From contig JAPQWV010001560.1 in assembly GCA_027422505.1 (NCBI GenBank), forward strand, positions 18,001 through 82,000: a DNA stretch of 64,000 bases. The letters run 5' to 3'. Of this stretch, positions 12,382-24,652 are shown in pieces. The DNA is from Craterostigma plantagineum. Taxonomy: Eukaryota > Streptophyta > Magnoliopsida > Lamiales > Linderniaceae. A program made the translations under genes and the position numbers. The notes under the pieces were generated by a model. The model saw nothing but the letters and a program-made list of their open reading frames with translations, made no database searches and was not told the DNA's origin. How positions within the stretch are numbered: the stretch's first letter is position 1; each line of letters begins with the position of its first letter.

Positions 12382-12843
12382 TAGGGCTGTCAACGGGGCG
12401 GGGATCCAATCCCCGTCTCCGTCCCCGCAAGGCAAACGGGGACACAATCATCCCCGTCCGCGTCTCCGCAGCGATTCCCCGCCCCGTCACTATTTTAGAA
12501 AAAATTCAATTTATATTATTTTAATATTACTTAAACTACGTTTTAATATTATTTATATTATTTAAACTATATTTTAATATTATTTAAGCTGTATTTTAAT
12601 CATATTTAATCTATATTAATATTTTCAAAGTATATTTTAATATTGTTTATCTTATAATAATATTAATTGAATATAATATATATATTTTTATTATCGAGGA
12701 CGGGCGGGGAACAGGGCGGGGATATCCGCGGGGAAAAATGTTCACCCGTCCCCGCCCGCGGGGATAGAATAGCGGGGATTCCCCGTCCTATTCGGGGTGA
12801 ATCCCCGCGGGGATGGGGAATCCCCACCCCATTGACAACCCTA
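12382..12843. mobile_element. GC-ended hAT MITE with 8-bp target duplication
   Basis: Terminal inverted repeats TAGGGCTGTCAACGGGGC (left) and TAGGGTTGTCAATGGGGT (right, reverse strand), extended by GC-rich CCCCG/CGGGG subterminal blocks around an AT-rich core. A perfect 8-bp duplication GGCATGTG lies at 12374-12381 and 12844-12851. The 462-bp size and lack of coding sequence mark it as a miniature hAT element. Confidence 0.9.
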
Positions 12844-12934
12844 GGCATGTGTTATATAAAAGGGTCCACTTCTTCGGTCCCATGCTATATATAATCGGTC
12901 CCTTGCCGGGTCCCCTGCCCATAGTACACAACAC

Positions 12935-13532
12935 TAGGGTCGAAAAAACACTACGAGAATGAAAACAGAAACATAATTTTTTGTGGGTTTGCTATGACTT
13001 TGAGCCAATACCTACCGACCAACCAAGCTTTTTATTCTACACCAAAACTGGGATTACAAGTATAAAACTTCCTCACCAATTTTCTAGTTTACATCATTCG
13101 CTAAATCGCTCTCTATCAAAAGTTGTGATCTCATAAAATTGCTACTGGAACTCGCATTACTCATGTCTATACAACATGTCCTAAACTATTTCTTCAGTTG
13201 TGCTATAACGGGCTTGTCCCTTGTGCACTCTCAGTGTTTCTGCGCATCATTCTTCGCTTAAAAATATTTAGTAACTTTATAAGTGAATAGCCAACACTCT
13301 TAAACATGAGACATCCGATCACTTGTCCGCCGTGATCAACACCCCACATTTTAACGTCTAAGTTTAAACTCTAACCATTAGTTCAAGAGCGAATCATCAT
13401 AAAGTTGTGGTTTAATCTGGAGTTGAGAATGATTTACTAAAGCTAAAATCGATTTTCTTCGTCCTAGCAAAATCTGAGCTCGAATGTTGTCTTTACCATG
13501 CCTTGATCATCATGGCTCACATTTCTCAATAA
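12935..13532 (-). repeat. Left (3') LTR of degraded copia element
   Basis: Homologous to 15900-16494 throughout, with shared words such as AAGCTTTTTATTC, GATTACAAGTAT and AAATCGATTTTC. The two copies are clearly diverged, which indicates an old insertion. Confidence 0.6.
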
Positions 13533-14279
13533 ACTTCACCATGAGCCAAAAATCCTCAAGGAAGTCGCTGGCCATCAACTCTTCAGCCCCAACAAGTTCC
13601 CAAACTCACTTGAAAACAAGCAAGATTTCACAGCTTTTAAAGTCCATGGCTGCAACCTAATCTTTTGAATTTTTCCGCACTTTCCAACCAAGAACTCCAC
13701 CTTGGTTTAGGTCCCCTTCTCAGCTTTGTTGGTTCGCCTTGCACTTTGTTCGAACCTTGAATGAAGCCTTATGAAATCCAGTAGATCGAAATTTCCTATT
13801 TAGAGTTAACTTGGCCCGTCGAGCTTCTCTTCATTATCGCAGTTGAATTCCTCTTTTCCATAGCTTGAATGAGCCTTTTCACGGACTCATTTGCAACCCA
13901 ATTTTCCAAGTCTTTTGCTCCCTGTCTCAGCAGGTACCTCACCCTTTTAAATGAAGCCTCAACTTTACTCAAGGTTTCCATCAAACTTCCTTCAGATGTT
14001 GATCCATTTAGCTTGCTCTTTCTTCTTCTCTGATAGGTAGCTTCGAACATGAACAGAGAAAATAACGTCCATACCTCATCAAATCGATGTCATTTCATCC
14101 TCATTTTTTTCCACACTCACTTTCAGCAAAATCAGAATTTTCTGAAATTTCAGCTTCAACCTAAGGTTTTCTGGCTCCACCTCGAGATGAAGTCTCTGTG
14201 ACTTCTCTTGCACCATATTCAAACCACCAAATTTCTTAATTTCTATAAACTTGATTTTCTCCCGCATCCAACCATCAAG

Positions 14280-15220
14280 CACGTTGACTCCTACAGCCAT
14301 TACGAACTAGCCTCAGTTCCTTCATGATCTTGATTTCCAGAAACTTGTGTGATGAATTCTCTTTTATCCAATGCTCCTACTGATATGAGGTTCTTATTCA
14401 TCTCAGACACTAACTCACGCCTCTAGGAACCCCCACAACACTACACTTCAGCCTTAAACAAGTCGCACCATGCCCAAGAACTTTTACAGGGTTTATCACT
14501 TAGCTTAAAAAATTCTTCATTTGTTTCCTTGAAATCATGAAGCCATTCCTTGTTGCATGTAACATGGAAACTACAACCTGAGTCAAGGCTCCATTCTCTG
14601 ATCTCTTCTTAACAACTTTTGCAAACTCAAAGTCGCCACACGCAAAACGGCCCAACCTATTTGTTTAGCTTGATCTGAGTTGTATCTTGATCTTTTGGGA
14701 CAGAACTTTCGAATGTGCGCTCGCCATTGCAATGGTAACACCTTACAAGGCTTCTAGTTCAATTCGCTCCTTGCTCTTTCATATCACAATTCCAAGAATT
14801 AGCCTTTCTCTTTGCAGACAACAACGCACCGGGATCTTGAACTTCTTGATTGTGCTTTGTGGTCCAGCTGCCATGAACATAAAGCTGAGAGAACATCGTC
14901 AAGTTTGAACACTTCTCGACAACAGAGCTATGCCTCGAAGTGATTACGACTCCACGGTAATGCTTTAGCAATAACAACATTTGGTCCACATCCTTCAAGT
15001 GATTGGCCCGCATTCTCATGATAAGGACAGGTTTCATAAAGTGATCTAGTTGTTCATTGGTCGACTTCTCGTTTGGCATTATGAATGAGTGAAGCGCCTG
15101 CGTTTAGGTAAAATCTTTCGGCGAGTGACTTGTCATGTAAAGAGCGTTGAATTTCTTGCAAACTCTCCTTGGCGACTTTAAGCAGCAATTGCACTGAAAG
15201 ACGTAAGATCAAAGTGCTAT
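14280..15220 (-). pseudogene. Copia gag and protease remnant
   Basis: On the minus strand a helical gag-like piece (ANHLKDVDQMLLLLKHY, near 14990) is followed by a broken zinc-knuckle region near 14720. Next comes a protease-like stretch that, allowing frameshifts, reads SGCSFHVTCNKEWLHDFKE (near 14560-14500). After that comes SEMNKNLISVGALDK (near 14380), typical of the region before the integrase. Many shifts and stops break it. A MITE (15271-15664) lies between it and the 5' LTR. An unassigned open stretch (13796-14050) lies downstream. Confidence 0.6.
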
Positions 15221-15270
15221 AGGAGCGTTCTCTAATATTGTTTGAACGTTTTCGACGTATCCTTCAGTTT

Positions 15271-15664
15271 TAGGGGTGCTCATTGTTCGGTTAACCGGCC
15301 GAACCGAATCGAAAGTAAAATTTCGTTTCGTACCAACTATCGAACGGAAAATTTGTTTTTGGTATTCAGGTCTTTTGATAACAAAAAGAATTTTGGTTCG
15401 GTTCGGTTTATTATTTCGGTAAACCGAACCGAACCAAAAATCAACTTTCTATTTTTCTAATTATTTTTTAAATATATATATGATATTTATATATTTATAA
15501 ATAAAATAAATAATATGTAAAAATTCTTACTAATTTTGTTTTTAAAAATTTTGACTTTACGGTCGGAAAACCGAACCGAACCAAAATTTGTTTGCTACAG
15601 CCGAACCGAACGGTAGTCAGTTTTTAAAATCATTGAGACCAAAATTTCAGTTTGAACACCCCTA
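15271..15664. mobile_element. hAT-like MITE inside the copia leader
   Basis: Ends TAGGGGTGCTCATTG and, on the reverse strand, TAGGGGTGTTCAAACTG form a terminal inverted repeat. Subterminal GGTTCGGTTC/GAACCGAACC words are repeated in both orientations. Length is 394 bp. I could not find a matching 8-bp target duplication, so the superfamily is inferred from the TAGGGGTG end only. Confidence 0.6.
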
Positions 15665-15899
15665 GCTCCATTCATTTTCAGGTTTTGAACCTCCTCAACA
15701 CCCTTCTCTCTGAATAGAGCTCTTCATTTTAGTTCCACAGCCCGAAATCATTCTGCCCATTGAAAATCCCCATTTCGAATAGAGTTGCGACCATTTCGAA
15801 GACCGCTTCTCTACCAAAACTTTCGCAAAAGGTTTTGTGAAAATGGCGGCCCCAGATTTGCAATTCACTCCTCAACCAAGTGTGTGTATGAATGGATCA

Positions 15900-16494
15900 G
15901 TTTTGATTGAGATCGAACCAAAAAAACCAGACAAGAAAATGAGAACAAAAGTAAAATTTTTCTGTGGGCTTGCTCTGCATTGAACAAGCCACCAACCAAC
16001 AAAGCTTTTTATTCCAAACCAAGAACTGAGATTACAAGTATGGGACTGCCTCAACAATTCTGTAGTTTACATCACTCGCTAAATCACTTTTGTCGAATGT
16101 TGTGATCTTATGAACATTGCTACTCGAACTTGCATTGTTGATATTCATACAACAAGTTTTATTTTCTTCAGATGCGTCGTGACGAGCTTGTACCTTTGTA
16201 TCATCAAATCATTTTTCACTTTAACACGTTTAACAACTTTATAAGTAATTTGCAACTTTTAATCTGAGCCATCTCATCACTTGTCCGCCAAGATCAATGC
16301 CCCAAATTTTAACGTCTAAGTTTGAAATCCAGCCATCAGATCAACTGTTAATAGTATTACGGGTGTGGTTTAAGTTGGAGCTTAGAATGATTTACTAAAG
16401 CTGAAATCGATTTTCATCATCCTAGAAACATCCGAGATCGACTTTGATCTACCATGCATTTGATCATCATGGTTTTGGCTCATATTTCTCAACA
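15900..16494 (-). repeat. Right (5') LTR of degraded copia element
   Basis: Starts at 16494 on the minus strand (TGTTGAGAAATATGAG) and has TATAAAG near 16235 and AATAAA near 16010. To its right the minus strand is gag sequence of another copia element, interrupted here. Confidence 0.6.
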
Positions 16495-16628
16495 ATATGG
16501 TTGATTCGCTACACAATACATCTCCATTTGATGCACTCTTCAAATTTCCTTGATGATTGGAATTCTTCTGTGTCCAACAATCCTTACGTGACCCTTCTTT
16601 TCACAGTGGTGGAATTTCAAAACCTTCC

Positions 16629-17892
16629 TGTACATAATTAAAATTTAATTGTCTATTTATATTATTGGAATTTATGAAATAATTCCAAGAAATAAAATAG
16701 TCTCTTATTGAATTACTATTTATTGAGATATATAAAATAATCTCAAATTAATAAATTGTTAATTTAATTAATAAACTATTATCAAAATTGTTGATAATAT
16801 ATTCTTTTAATACAAAATCAACATAAGGAAAGCCTTGTAGAGATTTGAAATAAGTAAAGAAATCAAATCAAATATCATGAAATCGGAAAATATTGAAAGA
16901 ATCAGGCCAAATATGGAATAAATCAAATCAAATCAAGATCAAACCATATATGGATAAATTAACCTAAATATGGATGAAATCATCCAAAAAGATTATATTT
17001 TCCACTATTGAATTCTCTACGCCTATAAATATGGGGCTTCAGATTTCAGAAATGACAAGTCAGAGAGCAAAGAGAATACTTAGAAGTAAGTCTTTGATAG
17101 CATTCGGAAATTCTCTCAACGAAGTTCTTCGTGTTCAAGTTGAAATTTGAAGACGTAAGCGCAGTTCGAGGAATAGAATAACCATATCCGCTGGCACGGT
17201 TGCAACGAGGAAAGCCTGTGCGAGTTTCTCATAATCGCACGATTCAATACTCAAGACCCGTGCGAGTTTCTCATAATCGCACGGTTTCGACGCTCAAGAC
17301 CCGTGCGAGTTTCTCATAATCGCACGGTTTTCAACGCTCAAGACCCGTGCGAGTTTCTCATAATCGCACGGTTTCGACGCTCAAGACCCGTGTGAGTTTC
17401 TCATAATTGTACGGTTTCGACGCTCAAGACCCGTGCGAGTTTCTCATAATCGCACGGCTTAAAGTTTCAAGACCCGTGCGAGTTTTCTCACAATCGTACG
17501 GTTCAACGCCCAAAACCGTTCGTTTGATAACTTCAAGTCCAAGTACTTCGTGATTAAGCTCCAAAGCCCACGAAGAAACGCCCATATTGCTAGACGCTCG
17601 ATAACTTCGTGATTAAGCTCCAGCGCCCACGACAAACGTTTTACAAGCTCTCTTCGCCAAATCCCAAAGAAGTCCAATTAAGTTTCGTGATTAAGCTCCA
17701 AAGCCCACAAAGAAGCATCCACTAGGATTCGTCCAGCCCAACGGCCCACGAAGAAACTTCAAGAAACTCAAGATCAAAAAATTTTGTGAAACCCTTTCGC
17801 TGAAGAATCATAAGAACAAGTAGAGATAGAGCTCATTAAATTTCATTTGTACTATTTTTCTGATTATTTGATATTCGAATAAATACGTTACA
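16629..17892 (+). mobile_element. Solo LTR (1.26 kb), gypsy-like
   Basis: Begins TGTACATAAT and ends ACGTTACA, flanked by the 5-bp duplication CTTCC (16624-16628 and 17893-17897). It contains a TATAAATATGGGG promoter near 17032, a leader with a hairpin minisatellite (17215-17512), and three copies of CTTCGTGATTAAGCTCCA between 17543 and 17700. There is no internal coding region, so it is a recombination remnant. The long leader with repeats suggests an Athila/Tat-like gypsy family, which is inference. Confidence 0.85.
17215..17512. repeat. 43-bp hairpin minisatellite, seven units
   Basis: The word CGAGTTTCTCATAATCGCAC or a close variant starts at 17221, 17263, 17306, 17350, 17393 (TGAG), 17436 and 17479, spacing 42-44 bp. 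In most units CCGTGCGA and TCGCACGG form perfect 8-bp arms around an 11-nt loop, so the transcript of this LTR would contain a row of identical stem-loops. Confidence 0.9.
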
Positions 17893-18379
17893 CTTCCTCT
17901 TACTCCTTGATTTTTGACCTGGCTTGATTGACTCGCACTTCAACCACATTTCGATGATCTCCCTCACATCAGCGTTGAAGTTTCTACTTGTTGGGAACCG
18001 ACTTGATGGTTGTCCTTGTTCTCCGTCGGTTTCTTCTTCGAGAACAGCAGTTGCAATCTTATCGAAGACTAGAGCTCCGACTTTGTTTTTCAAATTTACA
18101 ATGAGTCACACGAATTTTGCAGACTTAAGGTACATTTCTGCATATTTTTTAGACTTTATTTATGACATTAGTTGGAAAAAGAAATATTGAAGACGTTGAG
18201 GTGCTACGTCGCTGAAGCATACTCAAACGTTCTCAATATGAACAATTTTTTCTTCAAGAAAATTTTGTCTGGTAATGAATTCTTGTCGGACAGATTAGTA
18301 AGGTGGTATATTATCTCCTTTGTCATTTGCTTTTCTTTAATGCTAGAGAAAATCTCATCTGCTAGTGCTGCTAGATAAA

Positions 18380-19640
18380 ATTTTCGACAAATTCCTTCTA
18401 CCTCGTTCCATTTCTTCCCCTATCATTGTGGCTGACTCTCATCGATAAACATAAAATAATTGTGTTTCCGCAAGATAGATTTTTCTGTAATTTCTAAAAT
18501 GAGAATTTTCACCGTTCAACTTTCTGATATAAAATTATGTAATGCCATATCTTCTGCTCGGTCACGAATAATACTTCCCATTGGCTTGTGTCAGATAGTT
18601 ATTAAACTCGTACCGGTTTATCATCGTCATACACGAAAGATATAATAAATTATTTAGTGGCAAATTTGTATTGTGATCAAGAAGCCAATTATTTAGACTA
18701 TTGTGCTTTTTTATGTTCATGAATTGGATTACATATTTTTTTCCTTGAGTAAATTAATTGTATATGTATTGTCGATGAGTTAGATAGTAGAGTTCCATAT
18801 TGAAAGAAATGAAATTTACTCTAAATGTTGATTTTGATTTGGATTATTTATGGATTGTCGATATTTATCCTTACTCTTCATGTTGATTTTTAGCATGAAA
18901 CACTAATTATCGTGTTTAAGATTAATGTCTAGATTAAATGATAGTTATATTCTACAAACTATTTGATAAAGAGATCATTTAATAACACAAATAGAGATTA
19001 TGATATCGAATACAACCGAAATGAAATATATTATGGATTGTGTTTGTATCACTTATGTTTAATATGTATTTTGAACTCTATATATGAGATGTTCATTTTT
19101 CAACACTAGAAATGCGTAATTGTTAGCATCGCCCAACGTTAGCCGTAAAATGTAACTATCCCGGTGGGGCTGCGACAGGCATGACTAGTGGAGTGGATTA
19201 TGTTCATCAAGGTTGTCCTTTATTGTAGTGAGTAATAATATCCACGGCCTCCTATATATAAGTTATTGTAATGCAAGTATATACTTAAGAGTAATCATAT
19301 TTACGGTATACTTTTGAAATGTACAACAATGAATTAACACTTGCAATTATTGCTCCAGGATGGTGATATGTATTTGAGATACTTATTATCATTGTCACTG
19401 GGTAATCTTAACGTATTTGCTAGGTATGATTGAAAGTACACAAGCGTGTCATTCAGTTGGCAGTTAAGTGCATGAGTTCTGTTCGCCCATGATAGAGATT
19501 GCTCCTAAAGATAACGAAATAACATTACGTTATATTTCATCATACATAAATAATGTTAAACAATATTATAATATAGGTTTCAACGATAATTTAAACTTAT
19601 TTACCAACAAAAATAAGCGAGAATAATAGACAAATGTGTT
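18380..19640. other. AT-rich, mostly unassigned
   Basis: 18380-18650 may be the decayed start of the gag just left of it (no clear motif). 18650-19640 is AT-rich without frames or repeats that I can place. Confidence 0.4.
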
Positions 19641-19641
19641 A

Positions 19642-19988
19642 TGTCCTACGATTAACAACTGTATGATCCTATGCATGAATTCTAAGTAACTCGATTATAA
19701 TGATTGGCATTAAGATTCGATCGAAAAACTCAAATGAAGAACAAGAGAGAGAATTAGAGTAGAGTGAGAAAGTTACTATTGTTTCTCTCTCTAGAAATTG
19801 AATTGCAAGCCTTTCGGATTAGTTTCCAAAACTTTCTCTATTGATTGCGATTGATTACAAAGTATTTATACCAAACACATTTGGTATAAATATCTATCTA
19901 GTCCTAATCTACGAACTAATATAAATAAAGCCCCTAATTACGAGGACAACTAATGAAATCAAAGCACAATTAGAATTGATCTTCTACA
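19642..19988 (-). repeat. Copia-type LTR (3' LTR, minus orientation)
   Basis: On the minus strand it begins TGTAGAAGATC at 19988 and ends GTAGGACA at 19642 (347 bp). It is homologous over its whole length, at roughly 78% by eye, to the LTR at 33280-33627. A palindrome at 19864-19891 includes TATAAAT on both strands. A purine tract lies directly upstream on the minus strand, so this is a 3' LTR. Its 5' partner is not identified: the LTR at 33.3 kb has different flanking bases. Confidence 0.8.
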
Positions 19989-20003
19989 TTCGCCCCTTTG
20001 TGC
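19989..20003 (-). other. Polypurine tract
   Basis: Minus strand GCACAAAGGGGCGAA abuts the LTR start TGTAGAAG, the expected position of the plus-strand primer of an LTR retrotransposon. Confidence 0.8.
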
Positions 20004-23000
20004 TTGATTGCGTCTCTGCGCTGATTGTACTCGTCGGGCGTAGTAAGATCTGTGCAAGCCCAGCGCATGCTCAAAGTTCCTGAGCGTGTACCTCAGCTCC
20101 AGTCGCTCCTCGATATCTTCTAATAGTTCCATTAGGAGCGGCTGTTCTCTCACGAACCTGTGGATCCTCAGCATCGTATCTCGATTGATTTCTTCCAACC
20201 TTTGCCCGATGTTTTTCCTGACGACCTTGAGCGTCCCATCGCAAAACTTATGAGTCTCAGTCTTCAGTATCAACCTATTATTCTTGGCTATTGGATTGTG
20301 GTAGGTGATGCCTAGGACTGAGCTGATGTGCACGTGATTGAAGCCCTTCGATCCTAGGTCCTTTGTTGAGCGGAGCGGTCATGTTAACCTTCTTCATGTT
20401 GCTCTCCAGAGCCATCTGAAGGTCGTGTGCAACGAAGTACTTGACTTGGCGCATCATGAACCGGTAGAGTCCCTCGAGTCCTTCCTTCTTGATGAAGCCT
20501 TGAGGACCTTTATACTTTCCCACGTACAGCTGATAGAGATGGTATACCTCAGCAGCAGGAATGTACGGTAGGTCGCTCTCGCTTAGATCGTCTCGAGTTC
20601 TATCTACTCGCTCGATGGTGTAGTGAGGTGTTGGAAGTCCTCCTTTTGCACAGTAGACGCTGAGTAGTTGGCATATTGGGGAGAGACCCTTATAGTGGCT
20701 CTTGACTTGTTCTTTAGTCATCCCCAGCCTAACATCAGGTCCAAGTTTGGTCATCCAAAGGTAGGTCATCCTCTTCTGCTGATCCCAGTGAGAGATCCCT
20801 CTCAGCTCGAACTCTTTCGGCTTCTTAACTCTCTCCGGTGACCTCCAAATGTTTTCACGAACTTCTTCGAGGAAGGGGATTTCTATTTGGATGTTCTCCC
20901 ACGGCGTGTCGATCCGAACGGTCCCTGGCGTTAGCCTTGTAGAGGGAGCCGCTTGTTGCGCGATCAACTCTGGTAGCCTTGGGATGTCTTGCTCGTAGTC
21001 TTCACCTTCCAGAAGCTCGTCGTCTTCTATGATCACGAGGTCTATGGAGGCTTGTTATAGAAAACGTCGAACGTTTTGAAGCCGTCGTCTTTGATGCTCC
21101 TGGGGCATGGAATGGGTCATCCACTGCCGTCGAATATATACTTATCTAGAGCCTCATGTGGATTGACGCCATGTCCTGAGGGGCCCGGTTGATCTGGAGC
21201 GACCGAGGGAGTAGCTTGAGTAGCTGCTAGGGCTATGAGCATTGCGGCACTTGCTTCTTCTTCCTGAGGTTTGAGTGGTTTGTGTTTGGTGGGTCGATGT
21301 GGGTGAGAGTGGTGGTGCGGTGCGTGGTGTGGGTAGTTTGGGTGGTTTGTGTTTGGTGAGTGGTTTGGATTTCACCTGCTCCAGTGCTGTTTGCGTTGCG
21401 CCCGAGCCTTGTCCTTGGCCACTAGTAGATGTCCTTAGCCTCTTCTCCCCCTCATGATGATCCTGATCGTCAGGGTCGTCATGTCGGCGTCTTGAATGGG
21501 AGGTGTTGGGAGCCCTCCTTTCGCACAGTAGACGCTGAGTAACAGACAGATTAGGGAGAGGCTCTTGTAATGACTCTATGTTTGGCTTTTAGTCATCCCC
21601 AAACTCACATCGGGTCCGAGGTGGGTCAGCATCCAGAGATACGTCATTCTCTTTTGCTGATCCCAGTGAGAGATCCCTCTGAGCTCGAATTCGTTCGGCT
21701 TCTTGACTTTATTCGGTGACCTCCAAATATGCTCATGAACTTTTTCAAGGAAGGAATCTCAATTCTAATAATCTCCAAAGGCGTGTCGTTCCGAACGGTC
21801 CCTGGCGTTAGTCTTGTGGGAAACCGCTCGCAATCAATTCTAGAAGCCCTGTGGGATCTTGTTCATAATCTTCACCTTCTTGAAGTTCTTCGTCTTCTAT
21901 CAGTACTAGAATGGACCACTATCCTTCAAAGATCCCTCAAGCCGTTGTCTCTGATGCTCGTCGGGCATGGAATGGACCACTATCCTTCAAAGATGTACTT
22001 GTCGAGGAACTCATGTGGATTGACACCATGTCCTGACGGTCCCGGTTGATTATGAGCAGCTGAAGGAGTAGCTTGGGTCTGCGCCAGAGCTACGAGCATG
22101 GTGACACTTGCTTCTTCCGAAACAAGGGGCTTGTGAGGGTCGTTGGTGTGGGTGGAGGCGTCCTTAAGGAGAAAGATGGTGGGTCTATTTGGGCTAGAGT
22201 GGTGGTGCGGTGCGTGGTGTGGGTTGTTTGAGTGGTTTCGGTGGTGGTTTGGGTTTGGCATGCTCCAGCGTCTGTCTGTGTTGCGCCTGAGCCTTATTCT
22301 TGGCCTTCACCTTGGCCACTCATTGATGTCCTAGGCCATTTCTCCCCCTCATTACGATCCTGATCGTCTGGATCGTCATGTCGACGTCGTGTGCGGGAGC
22401 TTGGCCTCGACAAGACTAAGTAGGTGGCTCAGCGCGATCCCTAGACGCCTGTAGAGAGGTTCTTCCTGAGGCGTTCAGGTGGGAAGAACGATAAGGTGGG
22501 CGAGAAGGATGTCGTGGAGTTGGGTAATGGGAATCATGTATGGGTTGATGAGGATTGAGGAGTCTGCGAGTGGGTCGGTGGGAGTGGGTTGTGTGGTTGA
22601 GTGTGTTGGTGCTGAAGGGCCCTCAGAGACGGGTGCTTTCCTAGTGTCGCGCTGGGACGTCTCTATGGCAGCGAGCATTCTCTCTATCATTTTGTCTTCT
22701 AGGGATTTGATGGCTGCAGGGAGCGCGGTCTGGAACTGGGCTTCAGTCACGAACTGGACGGACGCCTCCGTCAAAGATGGACCAGGTCGACGGATGTCGC
22801 TTGTTAGCAATCCTTGAGCAGCACACCGACTCCCAGGTTGGCTCACAGTCACTTGATGTTGTGACTGTTCGAGACTTCCACCCAATCCTTGACTCGAGTC
22901 TTGAAGATTCTCCTCTATGGGTGTTTCGGCAGGCTCGGATTGAACCTGCGAACCAGACACCGATAAGTTGGGCTACGGCTCAAGATTGAGCGATGGAAGG

Positions 23001-23784
23001 TCCTCAGCCCTTGAAGGAATGGTCCACGCGGTGTCTGATGTGGTGGTGACGGTTGTGAAGAGGGACTCTAGTTGTATACTTAGTCGTCTGGGAGTCCGTC
23101 TTATTAGTCTGATCTCCTCATCAGACTCCGTGTCGAATGAGGGGGCTGTGTGAGGAGTGGGTTCACGTTCAACGTCCTCACGAGCCTGTTCCACCACCGG
23201 TGGAAGTGAGCTTTGCCCCGCTTCTATATCGGGCTGTGCTTCTTGGAGAAGAGCCACCTCTATGGGCTCTTCGAGCATGCCGACATGTATGGGCACTTCC
23301 ACTTGATGTATTTCCACTGGAGCCTCTTGTTCCACTCTGCTGCTACAACATCAATCAACGTGGCATCGTCATCAGGGACTTGCACGTCCTGAGTTGGAGG
23401 CTCCTGCTCTAGCTCTTGGGCCACAACATCGATCAACGTGTCCTCAGGACTAGAGTGTTGTTGTTGTTGAGGCCTAACTGCGAAATCTGTCGGGGGCCCT
23501 CTAATCATCTGTTCCGTCAGATGATTCTCCCGGCAAAACCTTTGGTATTCGGCTCCCGTGGGGTCGGCGAGCCTACAACTCGAACGGTATGGCCATTGAT
23601 GGCTGGTCCACGTCCGTTAGCTTCGGGTTGTGAAAAATTCGAGCCTTGGTGGTTGATAATTTCCTCCAGGAGGCAGACGAGGTACGTTCTGCTCGTACAG
23701 CTCCATTTGTTGGAAATTGGTGTCGTGTACGTTGAGGTATAGGGTCTTCTCATAGATGTGATTGTAAGTGGGATAATGATCCAT
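20000..23784 (-). pseudogene. Large ORF of unknown function upstream of a copia 3' LTR
   Basis: The minus strand is coding-like from an ATG at 23784 to about 20000, in several frames. The N-terminal part is Gln/Glu/Pro-rich and acidic (TLIDVVAQE and TLIDVVAAE repeat near 23440-23350; 23335-22973 and 22960-22475 open). The C-terminal part has a conserved-looking 252-codon block (21036-20278) with WDQQKRMTYLWMTKLG and a mixed helical C-terminus (20333-19959). No gag, protease, RT or integrase motif occurs. The bases before the ATG read TTTGTATTTCAG, like a splice acceptor. Position between pol-like DNA and a 3' LTR recalls the env-like ORFs of SIRE-type copia elements, which is inference. A frame break and a stop near 23620 show decay. 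Confidence 0.55.
20619..22397. repeat. ~880-bp tandem duplication inside the unknown ORF
   Basis: 20619-21497 and 21501-22397 are direct repeats: both contain GCACAGTAGACGCTGAGTA, GATCCCAGTGAGAGATCCCT, GAACGGTCCCTGGCGTTAG and CGGTGCGTGGTGTGGGT in the same order. The copies differ by many substitutions and indels, and only the left copy keeps a long frame. Confidence 0.85.
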
Positions 23785-23789
23785 CTGAA

Positions 23790-24652
23790 ATACAAATGTA
23801 AGTCATTAGCTAAATTTAAATTGAGTCGAAATTCAAATTCATCAAACCATAATGATGAAGCATAGCAAGTTTGATAAAGTTGTAATGGAAATATAAAGTC
23901 ACATATAGGTCACTTTGAAGAAATCATTTCATTTCGACATAAGCTTGTAAGTCCTATAAAAATTTTCGAAAATTGTTCTAAGTGTTCAAGCACTGTTCAG
24001 CCCGTGCTTTTTGTCGCGCGAGAATTGAAATCCTCAATTAAATCGCCTAAGTGTGATTTTGGATTAAATCTGCGTGTTCATTTGCGATCGAAAAATTTTA
24101 TTCGCTACTGATAGCAACGTAGCAACAGTGAAAGAGACTTAGAAAATTTTTCTAAGTGTTTGGGCTTAAGATATGGTATTGTAGCCGAGAAATTTTACGA
24201 TCGAGAAAAATTTCTGCGTAAATTTACGATCGAGAAATTGGATTTCTGAGTAAATTTACGATCGAGAAAATTTTTGCGCGTGAATAAAATTTTTCGCAGT
24301 GAAAGTTCTCGAGCGAGAAAGTATTTAGATTTTATCGCTGTGAAATTTTACGACCGAGAAAAAATTTACTTTATCGCCGCTAAAATTTTCGACCGAGAAC
24401 AAAAATTGAAATCGAAATAATTGTTTGTGACTGTAAGTTTTGCGCTCGAAAAATTTTATTCCTCTCATTAATATTTCGCTCGCATAAAATCAAAATTGCA
24501 TTTCTCGTTTATAAGTGATTTTCGATCTACGTTATTCAATTCGTACTGTTTACGATCGAAAACGTTCTTCGACGCCTTTAAACGTTGAAAAACTCAGTTT
24601 AGTCTTATCTTTTAATCGACCTATAATAACGCAGAAAATCGAAACAAGCTAT
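23790..24652. other. CGAGAAA-rich non-coding region
   Basis: Rich in words such as TTTACGATCGAGAAA, without coding potential. It resumes after the solo LTR (27117-27790) and resembles in composition the leader at 32400-33260 of the copia element to the right. It is probably leader or intron-like sequence ahead of the unknown ORF. Confidence 0.5.

Larger units (their letters stand above)
12935..16494 (-). mobile_element. Degraded Ty1-copia element with two LTRs
   Basis: Two direct repeats of about 600 bp (12935-13532 and 15900-16494) enclose a minus-strand gag/protease remnant. The right repeat begins, on the minus strand, TGTTGAGAAATATGAGCC, a typical copia LTR start, and both carry an AATAAA signal before a GTTGGT-rich end. 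No RT or integrase is readable, so the centre is largely deleted. Target duplications and a clear primer site were not found, so the ends are approximate. Confidence 0.6.
16500..18370 (-). pseudogene. Older Tork-like copia gag, split by a solo LTR
   Basis: Minus strand. Near 18310-18190 it reads HLTNLSDKNSLPDKIFLKKK and LNVF, a hallmark of Tnt1-type gag. Near 18050 it reads FDKIATAVLEEE. After that, bridging the solo LTR at 16629-17892, a KSRSKRK stretch runs into a zinc-knuckle-like HHCEKKGHV with a following RIVGH. When the LTR and one CTTCC are removed the two halves join smoothly. Frameshifts and stops are frequent. The gag ends where the copia LTR at 16494 begins. Confidence 0.7.
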